Shown here in pieces: positions 63,112-64,000 of a stretch of DNA of 64,000 bases. Source of the stretch: a virus. Under the pieces are notes generated by a model. The model did no database searches and had not been told where the DNA came from. It saw only the letters and a program-made list of their open reading frames with translations. How positions within the stretch are numbered: the stretch's first letter is position 1; every line of letters begins with the position of its first letter. A program made the translations under genes and the position numbers. The stretch spans positions 1 to 64,000 of the IMG/VR virus record IMGVR_UViG_3300046004_001808, one strand, 5' to 3'.

Positions 63112-63987
63112 ATGAATGTAATTTTTCAAATAGATGGTGGACTAGGTAAAAGTATCTTGGGAACCGCAGTATTAAAAGCAATAAAAAAACAATACAGTAA
63201 GGCAAATATAATTGTAGTTACTAGTTATCCGGACGTTTTTGTTAACAACCCAAATGTTAACAAAGTTTTGACTCACGAAACAATAAGTGGTGTGTATGAA
63301 AAATACATTCTAAATAAAGATGCAAAAGTGTTTGTATCTGACCCATATGCAACTTCTGATTATATCACTGAAGAAAAACATCTAATTCAATTATGGTGTG
63401 AAATGTATGGTCTAAATTACAACGGTGAAAAACCTGAATTATTTATTAGTAAAGCCGAAAGACAATACTTTGAAGGGTTCTATAAGTTAGATAAACCAAT
63501 TATGGTTATTCAACCTCATGGGGGAGCATTTAATCAACCATTAAAATATAGTTGGACAAGAGATATCCCTCAACCAATTATGCAAGACATTATAAATCAT
63601 TTTGCAAATGATTATGCTATCTTACATGTTAAACGAGAAGACCAAATTATTTATGAAAATACGTTTCAAGCGTTAGATTCATTTAGAAGTATTGCAGTAT
63701 TATTGAGTATGTCAACAAAAAGATTGTTAATTGATAGTAGTGTGATGCACATCGCAACTGCGTTAAATTTACCATCAGTGGTGACTTGGGTTGGGACAAA
63801 TCCAAAAATGTTTGGTTATGATATTCATAATAATATTGTGGCTAATGAACCAACCAAAACACCTGATTTAAATCACCCACATTATTCTAAATATCTATTA
63901 TTCCAAGATATTAGCTCCATACCTTATAACGACCTGTATGAAGTTTTTGATACTCAAAAAATTATAGATGCAATTAATAAACAATAA
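63112..63987 (+). CDS. GT9-family (heptosyltransferase-like) glycosyltransferase
   Basis: A 291-residue GT-B protein. The N-terminus FQIDGGLGKSILGTAVLKAI and the C-terminal donor-site pattern LLSMSTKRLLIDSSVMHIA, TALNLPSVVTWVGTNPKMFG match the heptosyltransferase/GT9 family; ADP-heptose or a related sugar would be the donor. It starts two bases after the DUF2061 gene and is the last complete gene in the window. A run of A after the stop at 63987 might begin a terminator that is cut off. Confidence 0.8.
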   Translation: MNVIFQIDGGLGKSILGTAVLKAIKKQYSKANIIVVTSYPDVFVNNPNVNKVLTHETISGVYEKYILNKDAKVFVSDPYATSDYITEEKHLIQLWCEMYGLNYNGEKPELFISKAERQYFEGFYKLDKPIMVIQPHGGAFNQPLKYSWTRDIPQPIMQDIINHFANDYAILHVKREDQIIYENTFQALDSFRSIAVLLSMSTKRLLIDSSVMHIATALNLPSVVTWVGTNPKMFGYDIHNNIVANEPTKTPDLNHPHYSKYLLFQDISSIPYNDLYEVFDTQKIIDAINKQ

Positions 63988-64000
63988 CAAAAAACCCTCA

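Noticed and set aside
1-64000. tRNA genes
   Set aside because: Intergenic gaps are too short and no cloverleaf-like segments were recognised; a tRNAscan run would settle it.

Overview
The window is a stretch of an AT-rich, strictly lytic-looking contractile-tailed (T4-like myovirus) phage genome. The evidence is a near-complete set of T4-type hallmark proteins: B-family DNA polymerase gp43, helicase gp41, recombinase UvsX, RNase H, single-stranded DNA binding protein gp32, a UvsW-like SNF2 helicase, NrdA/NrdB, tail sheath gp18, tail tube gp19, baseplate gp6, gp25 and gp53, a hub, a tape measure and neck proteins. Genes start without Shine-Dalgarno sequences; leaders are A-rich and very short. 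That start style and the low GC suggest a Bacteroidota host, but this is inference. No tRNA, integrase, CRISPR array or retroelement was seen.

Layout. 1-7072 (minus): a giant baseplate-region protein cut by the window edge, a membrane-anchored alpha/beta hydrolase, gp6-like and gp25-like wedge proteins. 7087-15309 (minus): a replication and nucleotide operon transcribed gp32 - uvsX - rnh - unknown - gp41 - nrdB - nrdA, headed by a sigma70-like promoter and closed by a terminator, lying among tail genes. 15407-36440 (minus): small proteins, a 2299-residue hub, gp53, a 1671-residue baseplate protein with an OmpA-like domain, tape measure, a tail chaperone with a possible frameshift extension, tail tube, HAD phosphatase and tail sheath. 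36564-43374: a small ribbon-helix-helix-like gene (plus), sheath terminator and neck-region genes (minus), then UvsW-like helicase, a PD-(D/E)XK nuclease and gp13-like neck protein (plus). 43407-46196 (minus): DNA polymerase.

46295-63987 is accessory: fibre-like proteins with Thr/Pro repeats (mucin-like stalks) interleaved with two operons of glycosyltransferases. The minus operon (47781-53912) has an HtrL-like/GT-A fusion, a three-domain GT/GT/methyltransferase protein, a sugar-nucleotide SDR and a GlcNAc transferase. The plus operon (56177-63987) has a 1447-residue protein with FkbM, GT32, GT-A, GT4 and autotransporter-heptosyltransferase-like domains, followed by a methyltransferase, sulfotransferase, APS kinase, nucleotidyltransferase, DUF2061 membrane protein and a GT9. 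My main hypothesis is that the phage glycosylates, methylates and sulfates its own Thr/Pro-rich fibres, or the host surface, with this set.

Two window-wide signals stand out. GATC appears to be absent from the whole 64 kb by eye. A TATTTAT motif lies a few to about 60 bases upstream of nearly every transcription-unit start and is a strong candidate for the phage late promoter.
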